This document shows, piece by piece, positions 8,581 to 16,884 of a stretch of DNA of 64,000 bases. The stretch covers positions 124,001 through 188,000 of the forward strand of contig NZ_RRYI01000003.1 in the NCBI RefSeq assembly GCF_003931565.1, read 5' to 3'. The notes beneath the pieces are model-generated. The model searched no databases, was not told where the DNA came from, and worked only from the letters and a program-made list of their open reading frames with translations. The position numbers and the translations under genes were made by a program. The DNA comes from Caulobacter sp. 602-1 (GTDB taxonomy: Bacteria > Pseudomonadota > Alphaproteobacteria > Caulobacterales > Caulobacteraceae). How positions within the stretch are numbered: the first letter of the stretch is position 1; each line of letters begins with the position of its first letter.

Positions 8581-10077
8581 CTACAGGCCAGCCTGGCACA
8601 GATACTTGTAGTTCAGATACTCGCTGAGGCCGTGGTGCGAGCCCTCGCGGCCGATCCCGGACGACTTGACGCCGCCGAACGGCGCGGCGGCCGTCGAGAT
8701 CAGGCCGGTGTTGATCCCGACCATGCCGGTCTCCAGGTCGCGCCCGGCGCGGGCGATGGTCTCCGGCCGGGTCGAACAGACATAGGCCGCCAGACCGAAG
8801 GGCGTGTCGTTGGCCCGGGCGATCGCCTGGTCGTAGGTCCGGAACGGGATCACCCCCGCCAGCGGACCGAAGGTCTCTTCACGGGTCAGCAGGGCGTCGC
8901 TGGCGACGTCGGCCACCAGGGTCGGAGGCGAGAGCAAGCCGCCGTCGGCCTTGCCGCCCGTGACCAGGCGCGCGCCGCCGGCCATCGCCTCGTCGAGGTG
9001 GCGCTCGACCTTCTCGACCGCCCGGGCGCTGATCAGCGGCCCGATATCGGTGGCCGGGTCGAGGCCGTCGCCGACCTTCATCGCCTCGATCCGGGCCTGG
9101 AAGGCCGCCAGGAAGGCGTCGTGGATCCCGCGCTGGACATAGATCCTGTTGGCCGCGATGCAGCTCTGGCCGCCGTTGCGGAACTTGGCGACCATGGCCG
9201 TCTCGACGGCCGCGTCGAGGTCGGCGTCGTCGAAGACCAGCAGCGGCGCGTTGCCGCCAAGCTCCAGCGACAGGCGCTTGATGGTCGGGGCCGAGGCCGC
9301 CATCAGCTTGGCCCCCACGGGCGTGGAGCCGGTGAAGGTGATCTTCCGCACCACGCTCGAGGCGGTGACGATGTCGCCGAACAGGGCCGGGGCGCTGACC
9401 AGCACGCTGAGCACGCCCGGCGGAATCCCCGCTTCCTCGGCCAGGGCGGCCAGGGCCAGAGCCGTCAGCGGCGTCTCGCTGGCCGGCTTGCAGACCATCG
9501 TGCAGCCCGCCGCGAGGGCCGGCGCGATCTTGCGCGTCAGCATGGCCATCGGGAAGTTCCACGGCGTGATCGCCGCGCACACCCCGACCGGCTCGCGCTC
9601 GGCCATCAGCCGACGGCCTGGGGCGTTGGGCGGGAGGATCTCGCCGAGGATGCCGGCGGCCATGTCGGCATAGACCTCGATGAAGCTGGAGCCATAGGCG
9701 ACCTCGGCCCGAGCCTCCTTCAGGGGCTTGCCGTTCTCCAGGGTGATCAGGCGGGCCAGGTCCTCCTTGTCGCGCTCGATCAGCTCCAGCCAGCGGCGCA
9801 GCAGCAGGCCGCGGTCGCGGTTCAGGGTCCGCGACCAGGTCGCGAACGCCGTCTGCGCCGCCGCGATGGCGGCCCGGATCTCTGGCTCGCCCACCGAGGC
9901 CACCTCGGCCAGGGTCTCGCCGGAGAATGGATCGGTCACCGCGACCGTCTCGCCACCCTCCCCGCTCCGCCATGCGCCCGCGTAATAGGCTTGCGAGCGG
10001 AGCAGCTCCGGTCGCGCAAGAGACGCCCGGCGGGCTTCCATCGTGGTCAAGCTCAACCCCATGTCTGTACGTTGCAT
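8581..10077 (-). CDS. gabD: NAD(P)-dependent succinate-semialdehyde-type dehydrogenase
   Basis: The 498-residue protein is an aldehyde dehydrogenase most like GabD. It shows ITPWNFPMAM near residue 165, the general-base glutamate in LSLELGGNAPL near 273, the catalytic cysteine in NGGQSCIAANR near 305 and EETFGPLAGVI near 405. I chose the ATG at 10077 because it overlaps the AraC stop by one base (TGATG); an internal ATG at 10062 is an alternative. It would oxidise a semialdehyde, possibly the one released by the HpaI-type aldolase, to a dicarboxylate entering central metabolism. The specific semialdehyde is inferred. Confidence 0.88.
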   Translation of the reverse strand: MQRTDMGLSLTTMEARRASLARPELLRSQAYYAGAWRSGEGGETVAVTDPFSGETLAEVASVGEPEIRAAIAAAQTAFATWSRTLNRDRGLLLRRWLELIERDKEDLARLITLENGKPLKEARAEVAYGSSFIEVYADMAAGILGEILPPNAPGRRLMAEREPVGVCAAITPWNFPMAMLTRKIAPALAAGCTMVCKPASETPLTALALAALAEEAGIPPGVLSVLVSAPALFGDIVTASSVVRKITFTGSTPVGAKLMAASAPTIKRLSLELGGNAPLLVFDDADLDAAVETAMVAKFRNGGQSCIAANRIYVQRGIHDAFLAAFQARIEAMKVGDGLDPATDIGPLISARAVEKVERHLDEAMAGGARLVTGGKADGGLLSPPTLVADVASDALLTREETFGPLAGVIPFRTYDQAIARANDTPFGLAAYVCSTRPETIARAGRDLETGMVGINTGLISTAAAPFGGVKSSGIGREGSHHGLSEYLNYKYLCQAGL

Positions 10078-11069
10078 CAGGCGGCGCGACGCGTCCGCGC
10101 GCCGAAGGCCCCGCCTTCTTCCTCCAGCTTCAGCCGCCGGTATTCGCGCGGCGGCAGGCCGAAGCGATCCCGGAAGGTGCGGGTGAAGTGCGGGGCGCTG
10201 TTGAAGCCCCAGCCGAAGGCGATCTCGGTCATCGAATGGCCGCGCCAGGCCGGATCGGCGATCTGACGGGCGCATTGCTCCAGCCGCCGGCGCAGGATGT
10301 AGGCCGACACCGTCTCGTTCTCGCTGGCGAAGATCATCCGCAGGTAACGCGTCGAGAGCTTTGTGCCGGCCGCCACGGCGCAGGGCGTCAGCTCGGGATC
10401 GCGCAGGTGGTGCTCGATATAGAGCTTCACCGCGGCGCAACGGCCGCTAACCACCGACGAGCGGGCGTTGGAGGTGTCGAAAGCCAGGGCGTAAGCCGTG
10501 GCGACGATGTCGAGCAACTGGCGCGCAACGCGGTCCTGGTAGTGCAGCGACAGGCCCGCCTCCAGGCGGCCGAACAGGTTCAGCGCCATGGCGGCGGCCG
10601 CCGCGGTCAACCCCTCGTCGGCGCGCAGGGCGCGTCCGCAGAACCCTTCGGGCGACGGCAGATGCTCCTTCAGGGTCGAGGCCGCGACCTTGAGGATCAA
10701 GGTCTCGACATCGCCGGAAAAGCGGATCTTCAGCGGCGCGGCGCTGTCGCAGAGGACAAAGTCCCCCTCGCCCAGGGTCGCGGTGTTGCCGTAGTGGCTG
10801 ACCTCGGCCTCGCCGCGCACCTGTAGCATCAGCAGATAGGTCGAGGCGGTCTTGTGGGCGATCTGGGCGGCGCCGCGCTCGATCGTGGTGCGGCCGCAGG
10901 TCAGCCGCGCGATGTGCAACGGTCCCAGGTCGCTGCCGGCCAGCTCGGCCATGAAGGCGTCGGGCTTGGCCGGCTTGAAATCCATGGCCTCGATCTGGCT
11001 GGCGAACAGGCCCGTCCAGCCGCCAGGCGCGGCGCGCCCCGTCAGATCATTGGTGTTGAAGACGTTCAT
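10077..11069 (-). CDS. AraC family transcriptional regulator (FeaR-like)
   Basis: The 330-residue protein has an N-terminal AraC-binding-like domain (about residues 35-200) and a C-terminal double helix-turn-helix (about 220-320) with YLRMIFASENETVSAYI and AFGWGFNSAPHFTRTFRDRFG. This layout matches regulators that bind aromatic or amine-derived inducers, such as FeaR or NphR. It is the first gene of the ten-gene operon and is translationally coupled to the dehydrogenase gene, so it probably activates its own transcription unit. A GGGGAGG ribosome binding site precedes the ATG. Confidence 0.9.
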   Translation of the reverse strand: MNVFNTNDLTGRAAPGGWTGLFASQIEAMDFKPAKPDAFMAELAGSDLGPLHIARLTCGRTTIERGAAQIAHKTASTYLLMLQVRGEAEVSHYGNTATLGEGDFVLCDSAAPLKIRFSGDVETLILKVAASTLKEHLPSPEGFCGRALRADEGLTAAAAAMALNLFGRLEAGLSLHYQDRVARQLLDIVATAYALAFDTSNARSSVVSGRCAAVKLYIEHHLRDPELTPCAVAAGTKLSTRYLRMIFASENETVSAYILRRRLEQCARQIADPAWRGHSMTEIAFGWGFNSAPHFTRTFRDRFGLPPREYRRLKLEEEGGAFGARTRRAA

Positions 11070-11266
11070 TCGGCGCCTCCCCTAGCCGGGAGCGTGCCCT
11101 CCCTCACCTCTTTCCTATATCATATAGGAAATATGAGAAGCGCTATTTCGCTGTTGTCGCCTTCACGCGTTTTTTGTGCCGCTACAGGCATGTGCGACGG
11201 CGCCGGACACCTTCTCGGCCGCCGGTCAACGCGCTGATCTATCGGGATTTTAGATGTGTTCGGGCG
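11070..11266 (-). promoter_or_regulatory. Promoter region of the catabolic operon
   Basis: This 197-base gap between the GntR stop and the araC-type start must hold the promoter of the ten-gene leftward operon. It contains an AT-rich island around 11111-11155 that is unusual for this DNA, centred on the long palindrome described separately. Confidence 0.55.
11111..11131. promoter_or_regulatory. Perfect palindrome, probable GntR-family operator
   Basis: TTTCCTATAT-C-ATATAGGAAA is a perfect inverted repeat with 10-base arms around one central base. It lies 42-62 bases upstream of the araC-type start. FCD-type GntR regulators bind such AT-rich palindromes, and one is encoded immediately upstream, so it is the obvious candidate. 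The AraC protein itself usually binds direct repeats, which makes it a less likely ligand. Confidence 0.65.
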
Positions 11267-12034
11267 CTACTCGTCCGCGAACGGCACCACGCGGGCATAC
11301 GAGCGCTGGATGTGTTCGCGCATCGCCTTCTCGGCCGCGTCGGCATCGCGAGCCGTCAGGGCCGCGATCAGATCCGCGTGCTCGTTCACCGCCTCGGTCG
11401 TCACCTCGCTGTGGAAGCGCAGACGGAAGATGTGCAGGTGCGAGTGCAGCCGCGACAAGGTCTCGCGGATGATCGGATTGCCGCTGCCGGTCGCTATCAG
11501 GTCGTGCAGCTCCGAATCCTGGTCGGCGAACTTGTCATAGGACTGGCGCGACTCGCCCGGTGTCATGGCGTCGGCCAGGGCGACCAGTTCGGCCATCGCC
11601 TGGTCGTCCATCTGCTCGGCGGCGCGACGGGCGGCGAAGGGCTCGATCAGCAGGCGCGCCTCGTAGAGCTGGTCCAGCTGACGGCGGTTCAGCTGAGGCG
11701 CGCTGCAGTAGCCGACGAAGTGGCGCTTGGTGACCAGGCCGATGGCTTCCAGCATGCTGAGCGCCTCGCGGATCGGCGTCTGGGAGACGCCCAGGCGCCG
11801 CGCCAGGCTGTCGATCGAGATCCGCGTGTCCGGCGGGATGGCCAGCGACATGATGTCGGCGCGGATGACCTCGAAGACCTCCTCGACATAGCCCGGGGCG
11901 CGCTTGATGCGGCCCTGCCCCGCCTCGGTCCGGTCCAACACGTCGCCTTCGGGCGCCCCCGCGTCACCTTGCCGGACAGAAGATCGGCGAGCCACTCGGG
12001 CCTCCTCAAGAGATCGCGCAACGCTGCGTATCAT
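11267..12034 (-). CDS. GntR family transcriptional regulator with FCD domain
   Basis: The 255-residue protein has an N-terminal extension of about 45 residues, a winged helix (about 48-115) containing LARRLGVSQTPIREALSMLEAIGLV, and an FCD ligand-binding domain (about 125-240). The histidines expected to hold a metal in FCD domains are visible in ELHDLI, NEHADLI and AMREHI. FCD regulators typically repress catabolic genes and respond to organic acids. The gene is transcribed in the same direction as the downstream operon but separated from it by 197 bases with the palindrome, and diverges from the alcohol dehydrogenase gene. Confidence 0.9.
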   Translation of the reverse strand: MIRSVARSLEEARVARRSSVRQGDAGAPEGDVLDRTEAGQGRIKRAPGYVEEVFEVIRADIMSLAIPPDTRISIDSLARRLGVSQTPIREALSMLEAIGLVTKRHFVGYCSAPQLNRRQLDQLYEARLLIEPFAARRAAEQMDDQAMAELVALADAMTPGESRQSYDKFADQDSELHDLIATGSGNPIIRETLSRLHSHLHIFRLRFHSEVTTEAVNEHADLIAALTARDADAAEKAMREHIQRSYARVVPFADE

Positions 12035-12250
12035 GCCTAGGACGTCCTCGCGAGAGAACAGCCGCTCCTCTTAGACCGCCCCGCGCGTTCGACCTTGCCC
12101 TCAACGGCGCCAATCTTTTCGTGCGCCGACACCGTCGGTCTTTCAGGACGTTGGTCCGACCCGGTGCAAGTCGGGCTGCCTCTACGAGCAAGTCCCCGCC
12201 TCTGGCCGGCCCTACTCCTTTTCCAAACGGACAACTGGAAAGCGCGTGTG
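12035..12250. promoter_or_regulatory. Divergent intergenic region between GntR and alcohol dehydrogenase genes
   Basis: The 216 bases must contain divergent promoters. A perfect palindrome AGGACGTCCT at 12039-12048 overlaps the likely ribosome binding site of the GntR gene. A GGAAAG at about 12236 precedes the ATG at 12251. No copy of the 11111-11131 palindrome is present here, so the GntR protein may not regulate its own gene through that motif. Confidence 0.4.
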
Positions 12251-13411
12251 ATGGGGTCGGGGGAACAGAGGCTCGTGAGCATGGTCAATGTGGGCGCGCT
12301 CACATTCGGCCCCGGAGCCTTGGCGAAATGCGCGGCCGACCTGGTGGGCCGCGGCGCGCGATCGGTGTTCATCGTCACCACCGAGCCCACCCTGTTCCTG
12401 TGCCGGCCGCTGGTCGAGGCGCTGAAGGCCGAAGACGTCTCCGCCACGCTCTGGCACGACCTGGCCGGCGAACCGACCCTGAAGGAGTTCGACGCGGCCC
12501 TGGCCTGCGCCCGCGCCTGCGCGGCCGACGCGGTCGTCGGCCTGGGCGGCGGCAGCGCCATGGACGTGGCCAAGCTGGTCGCGGCCTTGTTCGATGGCCG
12601 CCAGGGCGTCATGGACGTGCTCGGGACCGACCTGGTCGCCGGCCGCTCGCTGTGGCTGGCCTGCGTGCCGACCACCGCCGGGACCGGAAGCGAGGTCACG
12701 CCGATCGCCATCCTCGGCGACGAGGACGAGGACCTGAAGAAGGGCGTCGTCAGCCCCTACCTGGTGCCCGACGCGGCCTATCTGGATCCGGCCCTGACCG
12801 TGACCATGCCGCCCTCGGTGACCGCGGCCACGGGCCTGGACGCCCTGACCCACTGCATCGAGGCCTACGCCAACCGCTTCGCGCACCCGATGATCGACGT
12901 CTACGCCCTGGGCGGCATCCGGCTGATCGCCGCGAACCTGGAGCGCGCCTGCGCGCACGGCGAGGATCTCGCCGCCCGTTCGGCGATGATGATCGCCAGC
13001 TATTACGGCGGTCTTTGCCTGGGCCCGGTGAATACGGCGGCGGTGCACGCCCTGGCCTATCCGCTGGGCGGCGAATTCCACATCGCCCACGGCGTGGCCA
13101 ACGCTCTCCTGCTGCCGCATGTCCTGCGCCTGAACATCGAGGCCTCGCCCGAGCGCTACGCCCGGATCGCCGAAGCTCTGGGCGTCGGGCCCTCCGGCGA
13201 TCCGATGGCCGACGCCCTCGCCGGCGTCGAGCGGGTCATCGCCCTGGCCGACGCCTGTGGGATCAAGCGCCGGCTGTCGGACTTCGGGATCGCGCGCGAC
13301 GCCATTCCGCGCATGGCCACGGCGGCCATGAAGGTCACCCGCCTGCTGGATCGCAACCCCCGGGTTCTCACCGAAGCGGACATCCGGACGATCTACGAAG
13401 CGGCCTGGTAG
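12251..13411 (+). CDS. Iron-containing (group III) alcohol dehydrogenase
   Basis: The 386-residue product matches the iron-dependent alcohol dehydrogenase family in length and motifs: GLGGGSAMDVAKLVA (cofactor binding, near residue 97), VPTTAGTGSEVTPIAI near 138, and the metal region GLDALTHCIEAY near 195 with the histidine-rich YPLGGEFHIAHGVANALLLPH near 270. Members include maleylacetate reductase and butanol or lactaldehyde dehydrogenases. An in-frame open stretch reaches back to 12095, but it lacks family resemblance; the ATG at 12251 gives the usual N-terminus. Being divergent from the catabolic operon regulator, it may reduce or oxidise a pathway intermediate. It is followed by an intrinsic terminator. 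Confidence 0.88.
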   Translation: MGSGEQRLVSMVNVGALTFGPGALAKCAADLVGRGARSVFIVTTEPTLFLCRPLVEALKAEDVSATLWHDLAGEPTLKEFDAALACARACAADAVVGLGGGSAMDVAKLVAALFDGRQGVMDVLGTDLVAGRSLWLACVPTTAGTGSEVTPIAILGDEDEDLKKGVVSPYLVPDAAYLDPALTVTMPPSVTAATGLDALTHCIEAYANRFAHPMIDVYALGGIRLIAANLERACAHGEDLAARSAMMIASYYGGLCLGPVNTAAVHALAYPLGGEFHIAHGVANALLLPHVLRLNIEASPERYARIAEALGVGPSGDPMADALAGVERVIALADACGIKRRLSDFGIARDAIPRMATAAMKVTRLLDRNPRVLTEADIRTIYEAAW

Positions 13412-13438
13412 TCGCCCCGAACCATCTCCCCACCCCAG

Positions 13439-13467
13439 CGCCCGCCCTTGCCGGCGGGCGTTTTCTT
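13439..13467 (+). terminator. Intrinsic terminator of the alcohol dehydrogenase gene
   Basis: CGCCCGCC (13439-13446), a six-base loop and GGCGGGCG (13453-13460) form a perfect stem, followed by TTTTCTT. It begins 28 bases after the dehydrogenase stop codon. Confidence 0.85.
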
Positions 13468-13488
13468 GTGCGCGCCCGCCACGGGACG

Positions 13489-13524
13489 AAAAAAATCCCG
13501 ACGCGGGAGGCCCCGCATCGGGAT
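13489..13524 (-). terminator. Intrinsic terminator of the leftward TonB receptor gene
   Basis: On the minus strand a 13-base stem (arms at 13512-13524 and 13495-13507, one mismatch) is followed by a run of seven T (13495-13489). It lies 38 bases beyond the receptor stop. With the neighbouring plus-strand terminator it insulates two convergent units. Confidence 0.9.
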
Positions 13525-13561
13525 CTGAAGAGAAGAGGGGCGCCGTCTTCGCGCGGGGCGT

Positions 13562-16519
13562 CTACCAGACGGCCCGGACACCCACGCGGTAGGCGCGGCC
13601 CACCGTGTCGTACTGCAGCGGGTTGCCGAACAGGCGCAGCTCGGGCGGCTGGTCCTTGTCGAACACGTTGGTCACCCCGCCATAGAGTTCGGTCTTGGCG
13701 CTGCCGAACAGCGAAGGCAGCTGGGCCGAGGCCGAGAGGTCGAGATAGAACCGCGAGCTGACCCGGTTGGTTGAGATGCTGGTCGGCAGGTTGACGCTGT
13801 AACCCTTGTCCTCCGGACCGATCTTCGTCGGGTCTAGGATGCTCTTGGGAATATAGCGCATGTGCGCGGCGACCATCCAACTGGGCCGCACGTACGAGAC
13901 CAGTCCGTCGATCTTGTATTTCGGGACGCCCGCGATGCCGGCCAGGGAGCCCGCATTGCCCGTCACGCCGTTCATCCGGGTGACCAGGCCGGTGCCGCCG
14001 ATCGACTTCAGATCCTTCACGTAGTTGGCGTTGACCTGGAAGGTGACGGCGCCGTCCCAGACGTCCGGGATCGTGTAGTCGGACTGGATCTCGTAGCCCT
14101 CGGCGTGCAGCTCAGCGACGTTCTGGAAGTTCGACAGCACGGTCACGACCGAACTGGCCTTGGCCGCCCCGCTGAAGGTGATCAGGTTGCACAGCAGGTT
14201 CTTGCTCGCGCAGGCCGCCAGGATGTTGGGGGCCGACACGGAGTCGATCGCGTTGCGGACCGAGATGTCATACCAGTCCACCGAGGCGTGGAAGCCCGGG
14301 ATGAAATCCGGCTTCAGCACGACGCCCGCCGTCGTGGTCTTGGCCCGCTCCAGTTCCAGGTTCGGGTTGCCGCCCGCCAGGGCGCCGACCAGGTGGTTGG
14401 TCCCCGTGAACGGATCGTTCAGCGGGATGAAGGTCTGGACCGTGTTGGGGTTCGACTCCGCCGCCGTCGGCGCGCGGATGTCGGCCGAGCGGGTGACGCG
14501 AACCAGGATCTGGTCGCTGGGCTGATATTCCAGGCCCACCTTCCACGGCCGCGCATTGCCAAAGCCGCTGTAGTGGGTCAGGCGGCCGGTCACATCGACC
14601 GACAGCGTCTTGACCAGCGGCAGGTCGGCCAGCAGCGGGATATTGGCTTCCGCATAACCTTCCGTGACCTTCTGGACGATCTGCGGCAGGGCCGTGACCT
14701 GGGGCGCGGCGAACTGCCCCGCCGCGGTCAGAGGATCGACGGCGCCCGAGACCTCGTCGCGGCGGAACTCGCCGCCGACGGCGGCCTGGACCGGACCGGC
14801 GGGCAGGTTGAACAGCGTGCCGCGGACGTTGACCATCAGATCATGCTGCGTGACCTTGCGCGTCTGCCACTCGTCCTTGAAGTACTTGCTCAGCACCGCC
14901 GGCGTGATGTTGGCGCCGAGGAGGTCGACCGGCAGACAGCCGTCATTCGGATTGGCCACCGACGAGGCGCAGATCACCGGCGCGCCCCACGGGGTCCGGT
15001 AGATCGTCCCCGAATAGCCGGCCGGCGGCGTGATCGCGTTGGTCGCCTGGGTGTCGAACGAGGCTAGGCGCGTGTTCTTGACCACTGTCCGGCTTTTGGT
15101 TCGGCCGAACTCGTACGACGCGTCCCAGCGCCAGTCCTTGAACAGCTCGCCCTTCACGCCGGTGACGAAGCGATAGATGTCGTTGGTGCTGGAGGCGACC
15201 ACGGTGTCGCCGCCCTGCGCCACCGCGACGTTGACGTTGATCGCGGTGATGTTGGGGTTGGCCGCCAGGATTTGGGCGCGGACCGCGGGGCTGATGAACG
15301 GGTTGTTGATGTCCAGGCCGGCCGAGCCGCCGGCGGGCGCCTGCAGCAGCACCGAGGTGCGAACCGGACCGCCCTTGACCTGGCTGTAGATGAACTCGCC
15401 GAAGGCCTGGGTCTTGGGCGTCAGGTCATAGTCGACATGCACCATGCCCGAACCGTGCGAGGTCGGCGTGACCAGCGGCGGGTTGCCCCACCCCCAGTTG
15501 GGCGCGGCGGCCTGATCGCCGCCCTGCATGAACAGGCCGCTGAGATTGGTTCCGAACTGGAAGGGGACCAGGGCGTCGCCCGCGGCGTTGAACTGCAGGC
15601 CGCGCAGACCGGCCGGGAGCGCTGTGGCGCCGGTGTTGTTGATCTGCTGGCCAAGCGTCGTCTTCACGCCGTTGACCGTCTGGACGGCGCTGGCCAGCAC
15701 GCCGGTCGGCGCATAGACGAAGCGGACGTCGTCCAGCACCAGGGTGGCCGGCAGGCCGTTGGTGCTGGCTCCGTTGATATAGCCGGGATTGGGCACGAAA
15801 TTGGTGAGCTTGGCGCACCAGTCGCGACGGAAGCAATTGCCGACGCCCTGGTCGTCCCGGTATTCGATACCGGCGATCACATGGCCGCGGCCGCTGGCGA
15901 AGCCGCGCCCGCCGGCCGCCGACACGAAGTAGTTCTGGCCATCGCCATGATCGCTGGCGCCGACACTGGCGTCCATCTTGAAGCCGTTGAACTTGGTGTC
16001 GAGGATCAGATTGACCACGCCGGCCACGGCGTCCGCGCCATAGGCGGCCGAGGCCCCGCCGGTGACGATCTCGGTGCGCTTGACCAGGGCGTTGGGCACG
16101 CCGTTCAGATCGACGGCTCCGGAATCGGTGCTCGGCACGAACCGACGGCCGTCGACAAGCACCAGCGTGCGGCTGGGTCCGAGGCCCCGCAGGTCGGGGG
16201 TGTTGCCGCCGATGGCCCCCGAGACCCGAAACAGGATCGTCGACGACGAGACGGTGGCGCGGAACGACGGGATCTGGTTCAGCGCCGTGGCCACGTCGGG
16301 GATGGCCAGCTGCTGCATGCGCTCGGCGCCGACCACGTTGACGGGAGTCGGCGAATTGTAGGTCGTGCGAACCCGCGACCCGGTGACGACCACCTCTTCG
16401 ACCGAGACGGACTCCGGGGCCTTGGCCGCGTCATTGGACGCCGTGGTCTGGGCCGAGACGGCCCCGGCCGCCATCAAGGCGAACAGAGATGTGGAAACGA
16501 GACTCGTAATCCTAGGCAA
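13562..16519 (-). CDS. TonB-dependent receptor, large (985 aa)
   Basis: This outer-membrane transporter has a signal peptide (LVSTSLFALMAAGAVSAQ), a TonB-box-like VEEVVVTGSR around residue 40, a plug domain (about 50-165) with DLRGLGPSRTLVLVDGRRF and TGGASAAYGADAVAGVVNL, and a long beta-barrel ending in an aromatic residue (RVGVRAVW). I place the start at a TTG (16519) because GGGAGGGG lies just upstream and the signal peptide then begins correctly; a longer upstream frame has no such features. The cargo is unknown. It diverges from the Fur-box operon but has no Fur box of its own near its start. The extracellular loops are alanine- and asparagine-rich, as in receptors of sugars or peptides. 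Confidence 0.88.
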   Translation of the reverse strand: MPRITSLVSTSLFALMAAGAVSAQTTASNDAAKAPESVSVEEVVVTGSRVRTTYNSPTPVNVVGAERMQQLAIPDVATALNQIPSFRATVSSSTILFRVSGAIGGNTPDLRGLGPSRTLVLVDGRRFVPSTDSGAVDLNGVPNALVKRTEIVTGGASAAYGADAVAGVVNLILDTKFNGFKMDASVGASDHGDGQNYFVSAAGGRGFASGRGHVIAGIEYRDDQGVGNCFRRDWCAKLTNFVPNPGYINGASTNGLPATLVLDDVRFVYAPTGVLASAVQTVNGVKTTLGQQINNTGATALPAGLRGLQFNAAGDALVPFQFGTNLSGLFMQGGDQAAAPNWGWGNPPLVTPTSHGSGMVHVDYDLTPKTQAFGEFIYSQVKGGPVRTSVLLQAPAGGSAGLDINNPFISPAVRAQILAANPNITAINVNVAVAQGGDTVVASSTNDIYRFVTGVKGELFKDWRWDASYEFGRTKSRTVVKNTRLASFDTQATNAITPPAGYSGTIYRTPWGAPVICASSVANPNDGCLPVDLLGANITPAVLSKYFKDEWQTRKVTQHDLMVNVRGTLFNLPAGPVQAAVGGEFRRDEVSGAVDPLTAAGQFAAPQVTALPQIVQKVTEGYAEANIPLLADLPLVKTLSVDVTGRLTHYSGFGNARPWKVGLEYQPSDQILVRVTRSADIRAPTAAESNPNTVQTFIPLNDPFTGTNHLVGALAGGNPNLELERAKTTTAGVVLKPDFIPGFHASVDWYDISVRNAIDSVSAPNILAACASKNLLCNLITFSGAAKASSVVTVLSNFQNVAELHAEGYEIQSDYTIPDVWDGAVTFQVNANYVKDLKSIGGTGLVTRMNGVTGNAGSLAGIAGVPKYKIDGLVSYVRPSWMVAAHMRYIPKSILDPTKIGPEDKGYSVNLPTSISTNRVSSRFYLDLSASAQLPSLFGSAKTELYGGVTNVFDKDQPPELRLFGNPLQYDTVGRAYRVGVRAVW

Positions 16520-16884
16520 CTTCCCCTCCCTTTTTATGTGTAGCGGTAGGGTTACGCGGGGATGCTCGCCAGCACTTGCTCGCAGCGGCACGACCTTTTC
16601 CGCCGTGCGGCCTCTGCAAAGCCGCTCAGGCCGTGTGGTTTCCGCGTGTCGGGACGCAAGCCACGATCAGGATCACCGTCCCGTCGATGAAGCCCCCGGC
16701 GAGACCAGCAAGAGGGGCAAATCCTTGATCGCGTCGATGTCGGCGCACTGTCGCAGCGCAGGAGGGCGAGCTTGCTAGGGGGCGTTGGCCGCCGGGCTAA
16801 CAGCGCGTCGCCCGTTGATAATGAGATTGACTCGCATTTTTAACTGAAGTAGCGCGTCCCCGTTGTCGTCCTTGGGGGATTTTG
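16520..16884. promoter_or_regulatory. Divergent regulatory region between two TonB receptor genes
   Basis: The 365 bases hold no credible gene. The right end carries a Fur-box-like element (16820-16838), followed by an AT-rich stretch that probably includes the promoter, and a GGGGGAT ribosome binding site for the start at 16885. The left two-thirds is GC-rich with no recognised motif apart from the GGGAGGGG site serving the leftward receptor. Confidence 0.5.
16820..16838 (+). promoter_or_regulatory. Fur-box-like operator
   Basis: AATGAGA-TTGAC-TCGCATT is an inverted repeat with one mismatch between the 7-base arms, closely matching the Fur-type sites found ahead of iron-transport genes. It is 47-65 bases upstream of the receptor start at 16885. 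It implies repression of the receptor-membrane protein-PepSY operon by iron. Confidence 0.65.

Noticed and set aside
7141-10266. Very long open frame on the plus strand opposite the dehydrogenase and BKACE genes
   Set aside because: It is antisense to two well-supported enzyme genes; its translation is rich in R, G, A and D with no motif. Such frames are common in GC-rich DNA with codon-position bias.
12130-12215. Possible cobalamin-type riboswitch ahead of the alcohol dehydrogenase (GGTGCAAGTCGGGCTGCC resembles part of a B12 box)
   Set aside because: The rest of the conserved B12 element is missing, the gene has no cobalamin link, and the similarity is too short.
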